Positions 12,576-25,936 of a DNA stretch of 64,000 nt are shown here, piece after piece. This DNA is from Flaccisagitta enflata (taxonomy: Eukaryota > Chaetognatha > Sagittoidea > Aphragmophora). Under the pieces are notes generated by a model. The model made no database searches and was not told where the DNA came from. It saw only the letters and a list, made by a program, of their open reading frames with translations. Position 1 is the first letter of the stretch, and every line of letters starts with the position of its first letter. Where the stretch lies: assembly GCA_965153355.1 (NCBI GenBank), contig OZ231126.1, positions 97,216,001 to 97,280,000 of the forward strand, in the 5' to 3' direction. The translations under genes and the position numbers were made by a program.

Positions 12576-13430
12576 GAAACTGTGCTGCCAGGATGCACAA
12601 TTATCACCAAAGACATTTCAAAGTTCAAACAGACTTCAACTAACTCGATTCCTTGTTTTTTGGGAAAACGCGAAAAATGCAGAAAAATAAAAAAAGATTC
12701 AAAAATTCATAGCTCCAAAATTATTGATCGCACAGAATTCTGCTTGGCGTCATCTGAAAGAGGAGAATTAGCTCTTTCTTAGCTGTTAATTTCATGCGTA
12801 GTCCCATTCGGCCCGAAAAAAAGCATCAACTTTCCCAAAAAACTCACGGGAAAAAGGGAAAACCAAATTCCTCCGCAGGTCTCAAAAAGCCGAAGGTATT
12901 CTTCGACTTTTTTCCAAATGATTTGTATGATTTTGTATGATTTGTATTGTGGCACTGTAAAAAAAGTGCCAGTATCTCTCACCTTTACAGCCCTTCATGT
13001 GTATTTGTGTGTGCGAATGGGCTTGAGTTTGTGAGTTCACCTGCTTCCTTAGACGTTGTCATCGCTTAAACGGGACAAATAAGGTATGGGGAGGGGTGCT
13101 GTGGAGTGGGGTGGGGAGGTCTGTATTTTTGTCATGATTTGTGTTTAGATATCGCAGGCGTGGTGCGAAATTCATTTCGCGAGTAAACGCGATTCTCAAA
13201 TGTGCGCGTGTGAGTTGAACCAGCATAAGAAATTGTGAATCGAGCGAGCGTGTCAATGGAACGAGCGAGCGATTCTGTCGGTTAATGCGAATTACGCGTG
13301 CGTGCACATCGCATGAGATGATGTGTCATTCACAAGAACGCTTGAAGGAGAGGACAAACATAAAATGAGGGATAAAATGATTTGCGTACCGGTGAAAAAA
13401 ATGACGTTCACACGATAATAAATGCGTTTA
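12576..13430. other. Unassigned sequence
   Basis: CGAGCGAGCG and AACGCGATT motifs near 13180-13300 resemble family C sequence at 31870-32110. No supported gene. Confidence 0.45.
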
Positions 13431-13560
13431 TTTCTTTTTCTTTTTCTTTTTCTTTTTCTTTTTCTTTTTCTTTTTCTTTTTCTTTTTCTTTTTCTTTTTC
13501 TTTTTCTTTTTCTTCTTTTTCTTTTTCTTTCTCTTTTTCTTCTTCCTCTTCTTCTTCTTC
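13431..13560. repeat. (CTTTTT)n hexanucleotide array grading to (CTT)n
   Basis: About 13 hexamer units, then CTT and CTTCCT units. Frames read Phe-Leu or Lys-Arg polymers. Confidence 0.96.
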
Positions 13561-14086
13561 CACTCATTCTTCCAAGTTTTACATTTCAATTTCATGTCTT
13601 ATCGTCAGGTAGTAAATCAAGAGACAGATCGATCAAATGAAGAACCAATCTCCCTCCCACATGCTCATCTTCTTTTCCTCTCCCGGATGTCATTGGTTAA
13701 ACTTAAAGAACGGCGGATGTAATATGTTGATATACAAAACACGACGGCAGATTTTATGTTGACTCAATCCCAACTGAAATGTGTTGAGAGAAAGCAAAGA
13801 AAATGGACGGAGAAAAAAACTCTGTCTCACACAACACACCATTGAATTGAGAGTGCTACATCTTGCTTCTCGCGGAGGATCTTTGAGCTAGAGTAAGACA
13901 ATTCATTGTGGACAGACGGTCGGGGGAAAAAAGGTGCACGGGGTCCGACTTTGTCTATTTGTTTATCATATGTTTTGTCTGTCCGGTTTCATGGCCCAAA
14001 TGAGATAGTGAGGGCTCACTCAAAAGTATTAAACAAATACCACCCCTCACTCAAAGACAACTATAACTACAACCCCCCCATCACAC
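13561..14086. other. Unassigned sequence
   Basis: No repeat boundary or gene recognised. Confidence 0.45.
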
Positions 14087-14273
<187 letters not shown>

Positions 14274-14343
14274 AGCACCCACGGGTTGAAAAAAAAAGAG
14301 TAGCCACGTCGCGGTCATACCCCTTTTCTTCTGCGCATTTTGC

Positions 14344-14461
<118 letters not shown>

Positions 14462-14618
14462 GACATAGACGAATGTCAAAATGTCAGCAAAAGATGGCAT
14501 TTTGTGATTGAAAAGAAAAACACGGACCACTTCTCGCTTTTCAAAAAAGTGTTGCCAATTCACTGCCGCGATAATTATTGAATTAGAAAAAAAATTTCCA
14601 GCCTTAGCGCGAATATTT

Positions 14619-15235
<617 letters not shown>

Positions 15236-15411
15236 TTCCATTGATTCTGTGCCTCTCTTTTCTGTTCAGGCTCAGGATGCTTTCGAGGCAATTTTTGTTA
15301 TTTCAGAAAACATTGTCCCCAATTTGAACTCAATCCCTCTGTTACTTCTCCTCTTTCCATATCCACCTTTTAAGTCTCTCCATTCTTTCTCTCTTTTTTT
15401 TTGGCTCTTCC

Positions 15412-16390
15412 ATACTCCTCCTCTTCTTCTCCTTCTTCTTCTTCTTCTTCTTCTTCTTCTTCTTCTTCTTCTTCTTCTTCTTCTTCTTCTTCTTTTTCTT
15501 CTTCTTCTTCTTCTTCTTCTTCTTCTTCTTCTTCTTCTTCTTCTTCTTCTTCTTCTTCTTCTTCTTCTTCTTCTTCTTCTTCCTCTTCATCTCTTTTTCT
15601 TCTCATTCTTCTTCTTCTACTTTATTCTTTTTCTTTTTGTTCTTGTTTTTGTTTTTGTTCTTTTTGTTCTTGTTCTTGTTCTTGTTCTTGTTTGTGTTCT
15701 TGTCCTTGTTCTTCTTTTTCTTGTTGCTCTTGTTGTTGTTGTTGTTGTTTTTCTTCTTCTTCTACTTCTCGTCCTTATTCTTATTCTTGTTGTTTTTCTT
15801 CTTCTTTTTCTTGTTCTTGTTCTTCTTGTTCTTCTTGTTCTCGATCTTCTTGTTCTTCTTCTTCTTCTTCTTCTTCTTCTTCTTCTTCTTCTTCTTCTTC
15901 TTCTTCTTCTTCTTCTTCTTCTTCTTCTCTCACTTTTTCTTTTTCTTTTTCTTTTTCTTTTTCTTCTTCTTTTTCTTCTTCTCCTTCCTCTTCTCCTTGT
16001 TCTTCTTTTTTTTCTTCTTCTTCTTCTTCTTCTTCTTCTTCTTCTTCTTCTTCTTCTTCTTCTTCTTCTTCTTCTTCTTCTTCTTCTTCTCCTTCTCCCT
16101 CTCCTTCCTCTTCTTCTTCTTCTTCTTCTTCTTCTTCTTCTTCTTCTTCTTCTTCTTCTTCTTCTTCTTCTTCTTCTTCTTCTTCTTCTTCTTCTTCTCC
16201 TTCTTCTTCTTCTTCTTCTTCTTCTTCTTCTTCTTCTTCTTCTCCTTATTCTTCTTCTTCATCTTCTTCTCCTTCTCCTTCTTCCTCTTCTTCTTCTTCT
16301 TCTCCTTCTTCTTCTTCTTCTCCTGCCTCATCTTCTTCTGTCTCATCTTCTTCTTCAACATCTTCTACTTCTACATCCTCTTCCTCTCAT
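15412..16390. repeat. (CTT)n array, about 1 kb
   Basis: Trinucleotide array with variant blocks (CTTTTT, TTGTTC, CTCCTT). The unit is a multiple of three, so all six frames stay open, giving poly-Leu, poly-Ser, poly-Phe and, on the other strand, poly-Lys and poly-Glu. These are not proteins. Confidence 0.98.
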
Positions 16391-16543
16391 CTTTCCCCTT
16401 CTATTCTGTGTGCGTGTTATACCCTGGATTCCTTGAAGCAATTTCATCCTCTCTGTGTATGGCTTTCTGTCTTATGTCTGTCTTTTTGACTCATTACTCT
16501 CTCCATGTCATGGCTATGTCGTCCTCATTTCGCCTCGTCTGTA

Positions 16544-17549
16544 CAGTGCGGCGCATAAAAAACAGGACAGTACATTTCCCTATATTTCTCGGCTTAAAAT
16601 GATATAATCATATCTTTATCGGTGACCAATTTGAAGCTCTTCAAAAGACAAAGCGTTTGCTGCAAACCGCGTTTAAATCGGTCAATTCGTTTGGACGCAG
16701 TGACGCTCTAAAGAGAAGTCCTAAGAAATGGAATGGGAAAAAAACTAACCATGGCAAAAAACAAAAAGCTAACCACTTGTTTGTCAATGTTTCACATCCA
16801 TGCAATGAGAAAAACATAGCAAAATCCATGACCATTTTGAAGCTCTGCAAAAGATCTTTCAAATGAGACCTTTCTGGATGTCGTAACTTTAACCGTTTAG
16901 AAATGGCATTAGGATGAAGACAGGTTGTCAAAAATTTGGAAATTTAGTACGGGATTTTAAGGGGTTATCTTCATTTTTACATAAAAGTCAAACGCATTGA
17001 GTGAGATGTTTGTTCTTGGCGCCATTTTAAAGAAAATTCGAAGCTCTTTAATTTGCCCATGGATATCGAGTATCAAAGACAATCCTAAGCTTCATCATTG
17101 ACAAAAACAGAAAGACTTAAATTGATTGTTGGAAAAGTGAGAAATGAGCACTTTTTTAAACATTGATTTTTTTCCTTCAAACCTATGCCATTTCTAAACG
17201 AATAAAGCTACAATGATCAGCAACGTCGCATGTGGAAGATTTTTTGCAGGGCTTTCAAACGGTCATGAATTTTTTGTGTCTCAGGCCAATAGTTAAGCAG
17301 AAACCAGCATTACAAAGTGTCCTTTGCCATAGTTACTTTTACAGTTTGGTGCCGCCTCACCATCGACTACCTCGCCAACTTATCTGCCACGTTGCCACGC
17401 TCTATGGAGCTTGCCATGCAGGCCGAAGGCGGATCCATCAACTACAAACACATGAGCGATATATTCAACCGTATTTGGTCTCAATAATCCATTTTTGCGC
17501 AATAATACGCTATTGATACAAACTGTCCTGTTTTTAATGCGGCGCACCG
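16544..17549. mobile_element. 1.0-kb MITE with TA target duplication
   Basis: The left end CAGTGCGGCGCATAAAAAAC and the right end (reverse complement CGGTGCGCCGCATTAAAAAC) are inverted copies that continue into AGGACAGT. TA flanks both ends (16542-16543 and 17550-17551). The interior carries CAAAAGATCTTTCAAATGAG and AACCGTTTAGAAATGG but no transposase. A Tc1/mariner-like non-autonomous element is the best reading. Confidence 0.85.
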
Positions 17550-18116
17550 TAGTGCTACAGTGCAAAGCATTTAGAGATATTCCGTGGCGTTCTCTCATAG
17601 CGTTTTGAATCGCCAAAAATCGTCTCAAAACTTCCAAAAAATGACCTATTGTGACAAAAATTATGAGTTTTTGTCACAAAAAGGCTTGAAAAGACCGTTC
17701 TGAAACGGGCGTTCTTATGCAGTTTTAAAACGATATTATATTGTCGTTTCAAAATAGCAAGTATGCGCAACTTTTGGAACAAATACTATCTAGATAGGCG
17801 GAGACATATACAGACATCAATACTTTGACAAGGGGGAAATTCCGTACAAAGGTTTATTGGAAGAATTATACTCTTCATTATGTGTACAAACAGATTATCA
17901 ACTATTACCCAAAGGATTTTGTCATTTTTTTCATATTCTGACGTAATGAAAAATCGATCGCAAACGTCTTTGTTTTTCATCGAAAAGCTTGATTTCCCAT
18001 AAAGATCAATAAAAAAGATTGACAAAAAAGATCATGTGGTGTCTCTCCCACTTCCTCTCCCACCCCCTCTCCCACCCCCTATCAACTCTATCAGCCTTTT
18101 TCTTCTTCATCACCTT

Positions 18117-18171
18117 CTCCTCCTCCTCCTCCTCCTCCTCCTCCTCCTCCTCCTCCTCCTCCTCCTCCTCT
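18117..18171. repeat. (TCC)n microsatellite
   Basis: About 18 TCC units. Confidence 0.97.
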
Positions 18172-18207
18172 GTTTTTCAGGCTCATTGTGCGCTCATAAA
18201 TGTTATA

Positions 18208-18258
18208 TCTCTCTCTCTGTCATTGCTTTCTGTTCTGCTTGTCTGCCTGTCTGTCTCA

Positions 18259-18322
<64 letters not shown>

Positions 18323-18343
18323 TTCTGTCTATCTGTCTGTCTC

Positions 18344-18404
<61 letters not shown>
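18208..18404. repeat. (CTGT)n-(CT)n microsatellite
   Basis: CTGT tetramers followed by CT. Frames here are artefacts. Confidence 0.97.
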
Positions 18405-18410
<6 letters not shown>

Positions 18411-18478
18411 TTCATTTTTCTCTGTTAATCTGTCTGTTTATTCTTTCTCCACCCTCTATTTCTTTTGTTTTTTGTTTG

Positions 18479-18669
<191 letters not shown>

Positions 18670-18683
18670 GCTCCCAACCTCTG

Positions 18684-20506
18684 CCTGGCCATTACAACTA
18701 CCTCAAGTCATGTTACATATACTTACAAGAGATGGTCAAATTACAAATCAGCCATCCAGATGTCTACTATCCCTTTTGCAATGGTCTTCATGTTGTTCGA
18801 AGAAGTGACATTGAGTGGGCTGGTCTCTCCTGTCATTATGTCATAGAAACATGCCTCATGAGGAATCTTAAAACTTCTGGGGGTCTGACCCATGGAAGTG
18901 GAATGACTGAAACACAGAGAAATCAATGGACCCTATCAAGGCCTGTCTGTGCTGAGGTACACAATGCAGTCCAAGAGTTGACAGCAACTAGATTGAGAAC
19001 TGGAGAGCAGAACAAAGATTTTGGTCCTTCCAGAATTGCACGTGATTGGAAGGATACTAACATTGTTTGAGATTTCTTTCAAGAAAGAAACCCCTTTGAA
19101 TATGGATCAGTATTGTTTATTTTGGTCCTTTCAGTCAAATTCGGTCCTCAAGTCCTCTTTCAAAGGTTAGCAATGGCAGGACATGGACATATTGATGATG
19201 CTTTTGACTATGAACTCTGCGTATTTCCACCAGCCTTAGCTGAATATCCAGACTTGCTGCATGAACCTCAGAAAGCCAATTTTGCAGATGCAATTTGGGC
19301 TAACATCCCAAACAAAGATGTTGAAATTCCAAAGCTAGCACAATATGTATTAGATGGTGGAGCTCTCTTGCATCGCATACCATGGACACGTGGAGAAACC
19401 TTTGATCATATCCTGAAAAGTTACACTGGGTATGTTCACAAGCAAAGCAGTTGTTGTTTTTGATGGATATTGTTCATCAAAAGATATGGCTCACAGAGGA
19501 AGAGCTAAGGGATAACTAGGACCTACAGTGTCGTTTACCAAAGAAATGTGTTTAATTGTTGAAAAAGATATTTTCCTCAGCATCCCATGAACAAGCAGAA
19601 CTTTATTAAACAGCTTGTTGATGATCTACAGGCTACAGGTTGCCAAATTTTCTGTGCATCATCAGATGCTGATGTTTTGATTGCCCAAAAAACAATTGAA
19701 TCAGCTAGTGTACAAGATACTGTACTGGTTGGAGATGACAGAGACCTGATCGTCCTCTTGTTGTATCACTCAAATCCAACTGGAAAAGGCCTCTTTTTTG
19801 CCCCTGAACCAAAGAAGAATGCTAAACAACAGGTTTGGGACCTAAAGCAAGCAAAGAGGGACATCGGGGCATTTGTCTGCAAACATATTCTTTTTCTACA
19901 TGCACTTCTTGGCTGTGATACCACTTCAAGGCTTTTTGGCATCGGCAAGGCCATATATTGAAAAAGTTTAAGACAAACACTGTTTTGCAGCAATCAGCAA
20001 AAGTTTTTGATGATGAGTCAGCCGCACCTGAGGAAATTGCTGTAGCAGGTGAAAAGGCCTTGGTGGAAATGTATAATGAGAAAAAGAATGAGTCTCTGAA
20101 TGCGCTGAGAAAAAGGAAATACTGTGAAAAAGTTGCTAAAAAAGTCGAGGAAAAAAGCCTTCCACCTACCACAGCTGCTTCAAAACTTCACAGTTACAGA
20201 GTGTATCTACAAATTTGTCAATGGAAAAATTCTCATTGCAATTTGCAGGAAGAATCAGGGGGTTGGAAGCTCACTGATTCAGGATACTCCCCTGTATTGA
20301 CAGATCTCCCACCTGCCCCGCCTGAACTGCTGTAAGTCATTCAATGTGATTGCACCACAGATTGCACCTCTGCAAGATGTACTTGCCGCAAAAATGGTCT
20401 GAAATGCACACTTGCCTGTGGTCATTGTCAAAGCACTTCATGTACAAATGGAAGTACAGTGGATGTGGCAGAAAAAGATTCTGATGAAGCTGATGATCAA
20501 GATTGA
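18684..20506 (+). pseudogene. Broken gene of a transposon-associated family: FEN/PIN-like nuclease motifs plus CXC-type domain
   Basis: Coding character runs through several frames in one order. Part 1 (18684-19067) contains HVVRRSD, GGLTHGSGMTETQRNQW and RTGEQNKD and ends at an in-frame TGA. Part 2 (19071-19460) contains LFQRLAMAG, ADAIWANIPN and VLDGGALLHRIPW. A frame change then gives VFDGYCSSKDMAHRGRAKG and a TAA. Part 3 (19587-19961) contains SSDADVLIAQ and VGDDRDLIVLLLYH, acidic motifs like FEN1/PIN nucleases, then LGCDTTSRLFGIGK. After another frame change part 4 (19964-20332) contains LPPTTAASKLHSYRVY and stops at TAA. In frame beyond that stop (20336-20503) lies a cysteine-rich tail beginning CDCTTDCTSARCTC, like Tesmin/TSO1 CXC. 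I recognise the family from memory as widespread uncharacterised invertebrate proteins; nuclease activity is inference. At least two frameshifts and three stops, plus an apparent internal loss of about 100 residues near 19110, make it non-functional. Confidence 0.85.
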
Positions 20507-20937
20507 AGCTTTCCTCAATCTAAAAACTGAAAATCAAGAATTTGGGTGTATGGGTGTCAACGTTTGATTTTGATTGTTGACATTGAGGCCCAATTAAAAT
20601 AAGACCAACGCGCAGAGTAGTCTACCTCATAGGGTCGTGTGGAAACGTGCTGCATGGATTGGAAGATGATTAAGGAAGAATCTTCCCTCAAATAAAATCT
20701 GAAGCACTGACAATCAACATATGAGGACATCAACATATAATTTGAGTGTTGATATTTTGGCCAGATGAAATAAAGACCAGTGTTAAGCCAGCATACCACA
20801 TAGGGTAATTTGGAAATGTGCTGCATGAACACACAGAATAAAAGGTGGATCAATCACAAGGGGTTGAATGCTTTTGCTCATATCACCCATCTGCAACAAT
20901 GCTGTGACCCAGCGTCACTTGTTTTTGAAAATCTTTT
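20507..20937. other. Post-gene sequence with two related segments
   Basis: Two diverged copies about 190 bp apart share AAAATCTGAAGCA/AAACTGAAAATCAA, TTGATATTTTGGCC/TTGACATTGAGGCC and GTGCTGCATG. Possibly the 3' untranslated part of the broken gene, duplicated. Confidence 0.4.
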
Positions 20938-21022
20938 GTTTAGTCACATGCTACGCGACTACTCCCCGCTTTGTCAGTCTGTTGGTTGGTCCGTCTGTTG
21001 GTCCGTCTGTCCATCCGTGGTG
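20938..21022 (+). repeat. Family A head fragment
   Basis: Head AGTCACATGCTACGCGACT then CCCCGCTTTGTC and GTTGGTCCGTCT repeats. No tail; it lies inside the right part of the 17832-21266 element. Confidence 0.7.
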
Positions 21023-21292
21023 AAGTGCTATTTAAATTCAATGTAATACAATCATTTCTATTAACCTTATAAAAAAAACATAAATATGAATGTAACTTGA
21101 CCACACCATATTTTTTCTTCAATCAAAAATATGCAATTTTCACGTTTTTTTTTGTATGAACATCCTAAGATTACTTTAAAAATCTTTGGGTAATAGTTGT
21201 TTTTCTCAAAATATATGTTCTTAGGATGGGAAAAATACCTTTAAACGTTTGTACGGAATTTCCCCCATGTGGTTCTTTACATATCTGTGCCT

Positions 21293-21620
21293 AAGAATAG
21301 CAGCCCAAAGGCAGTAAGTGCCCTGCTTGAGTAGTGTCTGATTTAAGTTGAGGGGGAGCAGGGCAGCGGCCCCGAAGGGGACAAAGTCCTGTAGAACACA
21401 GGGGGAATCTGTCCGTCCGTACGTCCGTCCGTCCGTCCGTCTCCCCCTGCCCCATCCTCAGGGCTTCCTCTCCTTCGGGGCCTATTCTGACCCCAATTCT
21501 GCCATATCCATCAAATCATTCAATAGTCGCAAAAGCGTTAGATGGTCAGCGGTACCCGTTGCCCCTATGTGAGTGTATGAAGGTGTAAGGTGGTGAGAGG
21601 GGCAGCGGCCCCGAAGGAGC
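21293..21620 (+). repeat. Family B module with GTCC array
   Basis: Contains AGCAGCCCAAAGGCAGTAAG, GGCAGCGGCCCCGAAGGGG, TCCTGTAGAACACAGGGGGA, GTCC repeats and CCTCAGGGCTTCCTC. The same order occurs at 60930-61170, and the complement at 29080-29260. Confidence 0.8.
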
Positions 21621-21639
21621 CGATGACCTATGCTGTTTT

Positions 21640-22126
21640 TATTTGAGCCTGGAGGTTGGAATTGGGACCTTGAAGCTGTGATTTGAGCCTTGAGGTGGGG
21701 ATTTCAGCCACATGGCTGGGATTTGAGCCTTGAAACTGGGATTTGAGCCTCAAGGTTGGGATTTGGGCCTCAAGGTTGGGATTTGGGCCTCAAGGCTGGG
21801 AATTGGGCCTGAAGGCTGGGAATTGGGCCTCAAGGCTGGGATTTGAGCCTTGAGGGTGGGATTTGGGCCTCAAGGCTGGGATTTGGGCCTCAAGGCTGGG
21901 ATTTGGGCCTCGAGGCGGGGATTTGGGCCTCAAGGCGAGGATTTTGGCCTCGAGGCTGGGATTTGGACCTCGAAGCTGGGATTTGGGCCTCAAGGCTGGG
22001 ATTTGGGCCTCAAGGCTGGGATTTGGGCCTCGAGGCTGGAATTTGGGCTTCGAAGCTAGGATTTGGGCCTCGAGGCTGGGATTTGGGCCTTGAGGCTGGG
22101 ATTTGGGCCTAGAGGCTGATTTTGGG
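21640..22126 (+). repeat. Family B 20-bp minisatellite
   Basis: About 24 tandem units of ATTTGGGCCTCAAGGCTGGG with single-base variants. Frames on both strands are stop-poor only because of the tandem unit. Followed by a GGAGGA-rich block and GCATAGGTCATCGGCCCCTT (22127-22238), the family B end. Confidence 0.93.
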
Positions 22127-22238
22127 CGTGAAGGCCAGGGGGGGGACGGAGGAGGAGGAGGAGAAGAAGGAGGAGGAGAAAATTTCTCCCTGTGTGAAAG
22201 CATAGGTCATCGGCCCCTTTGGGCCGCTGCCCAAAAAG

Positions 22239-22984
22239 CATCAATGAGACATATGTGACATTTGATTTGAGTTTTGTGTTCATCAATTTATTTCATTAAT
22301 TAGACTAGTACACTTTTGCAGAGGTATTTTGAAGTAGAATGACATGATCTCCCCTCGCAACTTGAGAGCAGATTTTTTTTCAGCCCATGCTCCATGGTGT
22401 GTGCTCCCTTCTCTGCAGCTGTATCCATAAATGACTAGAAATGACTAGAAATAACAGGAGACCGGGTTTAGAGGGAGTGAAGACAGGACATGACTACCCC
22501 TTAGCATCACTTAACCAGCAAAAAAAATCCCAGAATGGCTGAGAAATGAGGTTTTACCAAGTGCCATTATTGAAAGGAAATGAAATCTAGTATTTTCTGC
22601 CATTTTGCATTTGGAGTAGCAATCTTGTTTTACTTGTCATTTCTAAATGAATTGAGATGGAAGGACGCGGTTGGTGGCAGTAGCTCGGAAATTTGATTTG
22701 ATCATACAAATTTTTTTATTTAAGCAGAGATATGTCCCATAATGCTTGCCGACAAACATATGTTCTAGATAGTATTGAGGCATAGTTGCCACTCCAAAAC
22801 TTGGCAATTTCAAAGTTTTAAAACCATTAGATTTTTGCGTTTCAAAACGCTTAAAAACAGCGCTAAAGTAACGCCCAGCAAGGGAAAAAAATATTTATCT
22901 TTATCTTATTACTTTTTTCACCGTCTTGAGAAGGCAAAAAATTGAAGTATTGGAACTAAGAAAAAATATGGTTAGAAATTGAAA
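22239..22984. other. Unassigned AT-rich sequence
   Basis: TTTCAAAACGCTTAAAAACAG and related TTTTAAAACTGCAAAA phrases recur here and at 23390-23700. No gene. Confidence 0.45.
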
Positions 22985-23160
22985 TGTATGGTTATATGTA
23001 AGGTGAAACAATACTCTGACTTTACCCAAACTGAAATAACTGGAAGAGGGCCCTGTGAGCCCTCAATGACTACGCCGCTCCTAGTTTTCTATAAAACTGA
23101 ATCAGAAAGACATCCTTTTTCATCTACCTCAAAAGCAAACTGCTTACCAAAAGTAGTCAA
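22985..23160 (+). repeat. Dispersed repeat, family D copy 2
   Basis: CCCAAACTGAAATAACTGGA, AGAGGGCCCTGTGAGCCCTC and AAACTGCTTACCAAAAGTAG align with 2550-2722. Confidence 0.6.
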
Positions 23161-23224
23161 TATAAATGGTAAAAGTCGCAATGTGCTTCCTATATCAGTT
23201 TACTTCTTATATCTGTGTACCTAT

Positions 23225-23350
23225 GTTAGATATAGAAATGTGAGGGTAAGCGGCCCAAAAGAAGCCGATGACCGATGCTGGGCTAGGATTTGAGCATTGA
23301 GGATAGGATTCAAGTCTCAAGGGTAAGATTAAAGCTATGAGGCTGGAATT
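23225..23350 (+). repeat. Diverged family B fragment
   Basis: AGCGGCCCAAAAGAAGCCGA then GGATTTGAGCATTGAGGATA-like units, a decayed version of the 20-bp minisatellite. Confidence 0.6.
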
Positions 23351-23389
23351 GAAGCCTCAAATTTGGTATGAGAGCCAAAAAGCTTAATT

Positions 23390-23830
23390 TTTACAGTTTT
23401 AAAACTGCAAAATATTGAAGTTTTGAAACTGCAAAAAATTGAAGTTCTGAAACGTTTTTACAAGTAACCTTTTTACAGTTTCAAAACTGCAAAAAAATTG
23501 CTTATAGGAACGGCGATTTCATATTCCATAATTTTACTGCCAACACAGTTTGAAAAAGCTTATTTTTTTTCAGTTTCAAAACCGCAAAAAAAAAAAAAAA
23601 AAAAAAAAAAAAGGCTAGGAGTGAGAAAAAAATGTTTTCATGTTTTCAAAAGCCCTTTTTATGCAGTTTTGATACACCCAATAAACGCGGTTTCAAAACG
23701 GCAACTATGCCTGCGTTTTGAAACCCCAGGTTACAGCCACAAAAGGATGTTGTTTTATGCATAAATGTTTTTTTGGACGTTATGAAACTGCTGCATACTA
23801 GGAGTTTTGAGACGTCGTTCCCCTATCTAG
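23390..23830. repeat. Repeated CAGTTTTAAAACTGCAAAA motif region with a poly-A run
   Basis: Several copies of a short self-complementary motif (AGTTTCAAAACTGCAAAA and variants) lie between 23395 and 23800, with 27 A bases at 23586-23612. Similar motifs appear near 17650-17760 and 22800-22860. No ends are defined. Confidence 0.5.
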
Positions 23831-24085
23831 AACGATAATGCAATAATAACGCCAACAAAATACCTGAGCATTTACTTTTGGTATTGAAGGCACATTTCTA
23901 GTTTATGAATAAAGATCATGTTGAGATAATAATCCGATGAAAAAAACAGTTGCGGTCACATTCAGTCTTGAAAAAGGTGATTTAGTTTCGTCTAACTGAT
24001 AACCTCTTTAGACATATTATGCTGTAATTTCCTGAAAAATAAAGACGTGTGATAGATCGATGTGTACACGCAAAACACGCGTCTA

Positions 24086-24394
24086 CAGTCAGTGGACAAA
24101 ACATTATAGGTATATATATCATATCACTGGCTTTAATCTAACATACTGCTCAAAAACAAACAAATGTATGTGATAATCAGTTGCTTAAATTACAGCCAGG
24201 TGTAACAAACAAAATGTTGTTTTCAACAACAGGTTGTTAGAATGACAGCCGGCTGTAATGCTAAAATTTTGTAAAATTACAGCCGGGTGTTATTTAAACC
24301 ACTGGTTGTTGCATACAATATTTTGTTTACTGTCAGCAGGTTGGATCAAAACCAATGGTATGATATATATCTATTATGTTTTGTCCGCTGACTG
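24086..24394. mobile_element. 309-bp MITE, ends CAGTCAGTGGAC
   Basis: The left arm CAGTCAGTGGACAAAACATT and the inverted right arm (CAGTCAGCGGACAAAACATA) match for about 55 bp, including ATATATATCATA. TCTA occurs directly outside both ends (24082-24085 and 24395-24398), so the target duplication is TCTA or a TA within it. The interior repeats ACAGCCGGCTGTAA-type palindromes. Confidence 0.8.
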
Positions 24395-24448
24395 TCTATG
24401 AATCATCCAACACGAAAATGCAATGACCATTGTTCTTTCTTGTCTTCA

Positions 24449-24641
24449 TTTTTAGTCGCATGCTACGCGACCCTACACCCCGCTATGTCTGTCTGTTGAT
24501 CGGTCGGTCGGCCCCTATTTTACTTATTTTTTGTTTTTGCGGTCTTTGGCTTCACTGCTCCTGCCCAAATGCTCCAGTAACTCAAATACTGCCCCTGCCC
24601 ACCCCATGCGACTGGGGTAGCCGTGTCGCCGGCCTTGTTTT
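24449..24641 (+). repeat. Family A copy
   Basis: Head AGTCGCATGCTACGCGACC, CGGTCGGTCGG, CTGCTCCTGCCCAAATGCTC, tail ATGCGACTGGGGTAGCCGTG ending GGCCTTGTTTT. Immediately followed by another copy. Confidence 0.78.
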
Positions 24642-24645
24642 ACGT

Positions 24646-24853
24646 AGTTGCGTGCTCGCGACTTTACAACTCTTTGTAAAACCTCTTTGTCCGTCCGTCA
24701 TTTGGTTTGGCAGTCCGTCTAACTTTACTTTTTGGCATTAACGGGCGGTTATTGCATACATAACTGTGCCTGCCCAAATGCTTGATTAGCCTTTTTTTAT
24801 AATTGCCTCTGCCCACCTGCACGCGACTTGGGTACCCGTGTATCTGTCCTTGA
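24646..24853 (+). repeat. Family A copy, second of a head-to-tail pair
   Basis: Head AGTTGCGTGCTCGCGACT, GTCCGTCCGTC, CTGCCCAAATGCTTGATTAG, tail GCACGCGACTTGGGTACCCG, end TGTCCTTG. It starts about 5 bp after the previous copy ends. Confidence 0.72.
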
Positions 24854-25184
24854 TCCCTTGAAATACCCCTCGTCTCTTCTTTATCATTACAAAATTGGGA
24901 CAATTGCGAGTGAAAATATGACGATAACAATCTTGCGTGACACCAATCTCACATCAAAGAAATCCCCTGTAGCAGATCCACTGGATGATGCTCTTTTCCC
25001 CTCATTTTTCCATTGATTTCATTTCTTCCTTTGATATGTAAGTGGAACAAATTAGCTGCCCCTTCTTTTTTTCGTTTTGTTCATCTTTTTTTTGTTCTTT
25101 TTTGTTTTGGTTTTGTGTGTGCACGCGAGTTTATTCTTGAAGAACGAGTTCATTGGTTAGTTGGTCAATACCATCATAAAGATA

Positions 25185-25780
<596 letters not shown>

Positions 25781-25936
25781 TCTTGATAGGGAAAAGTGTT
25801 GAGGAGGAGACAGTCTCGGCCTGCAGCTAATTCTTTTCATGGTTCATCAAGAAACGAAAACGAGGCATAAAAAATCAATATTTTGCCATGAAAGAAAACT
25901 TTCAACGCTTAAATTTCATTGATCTTGGTGGGTGGG

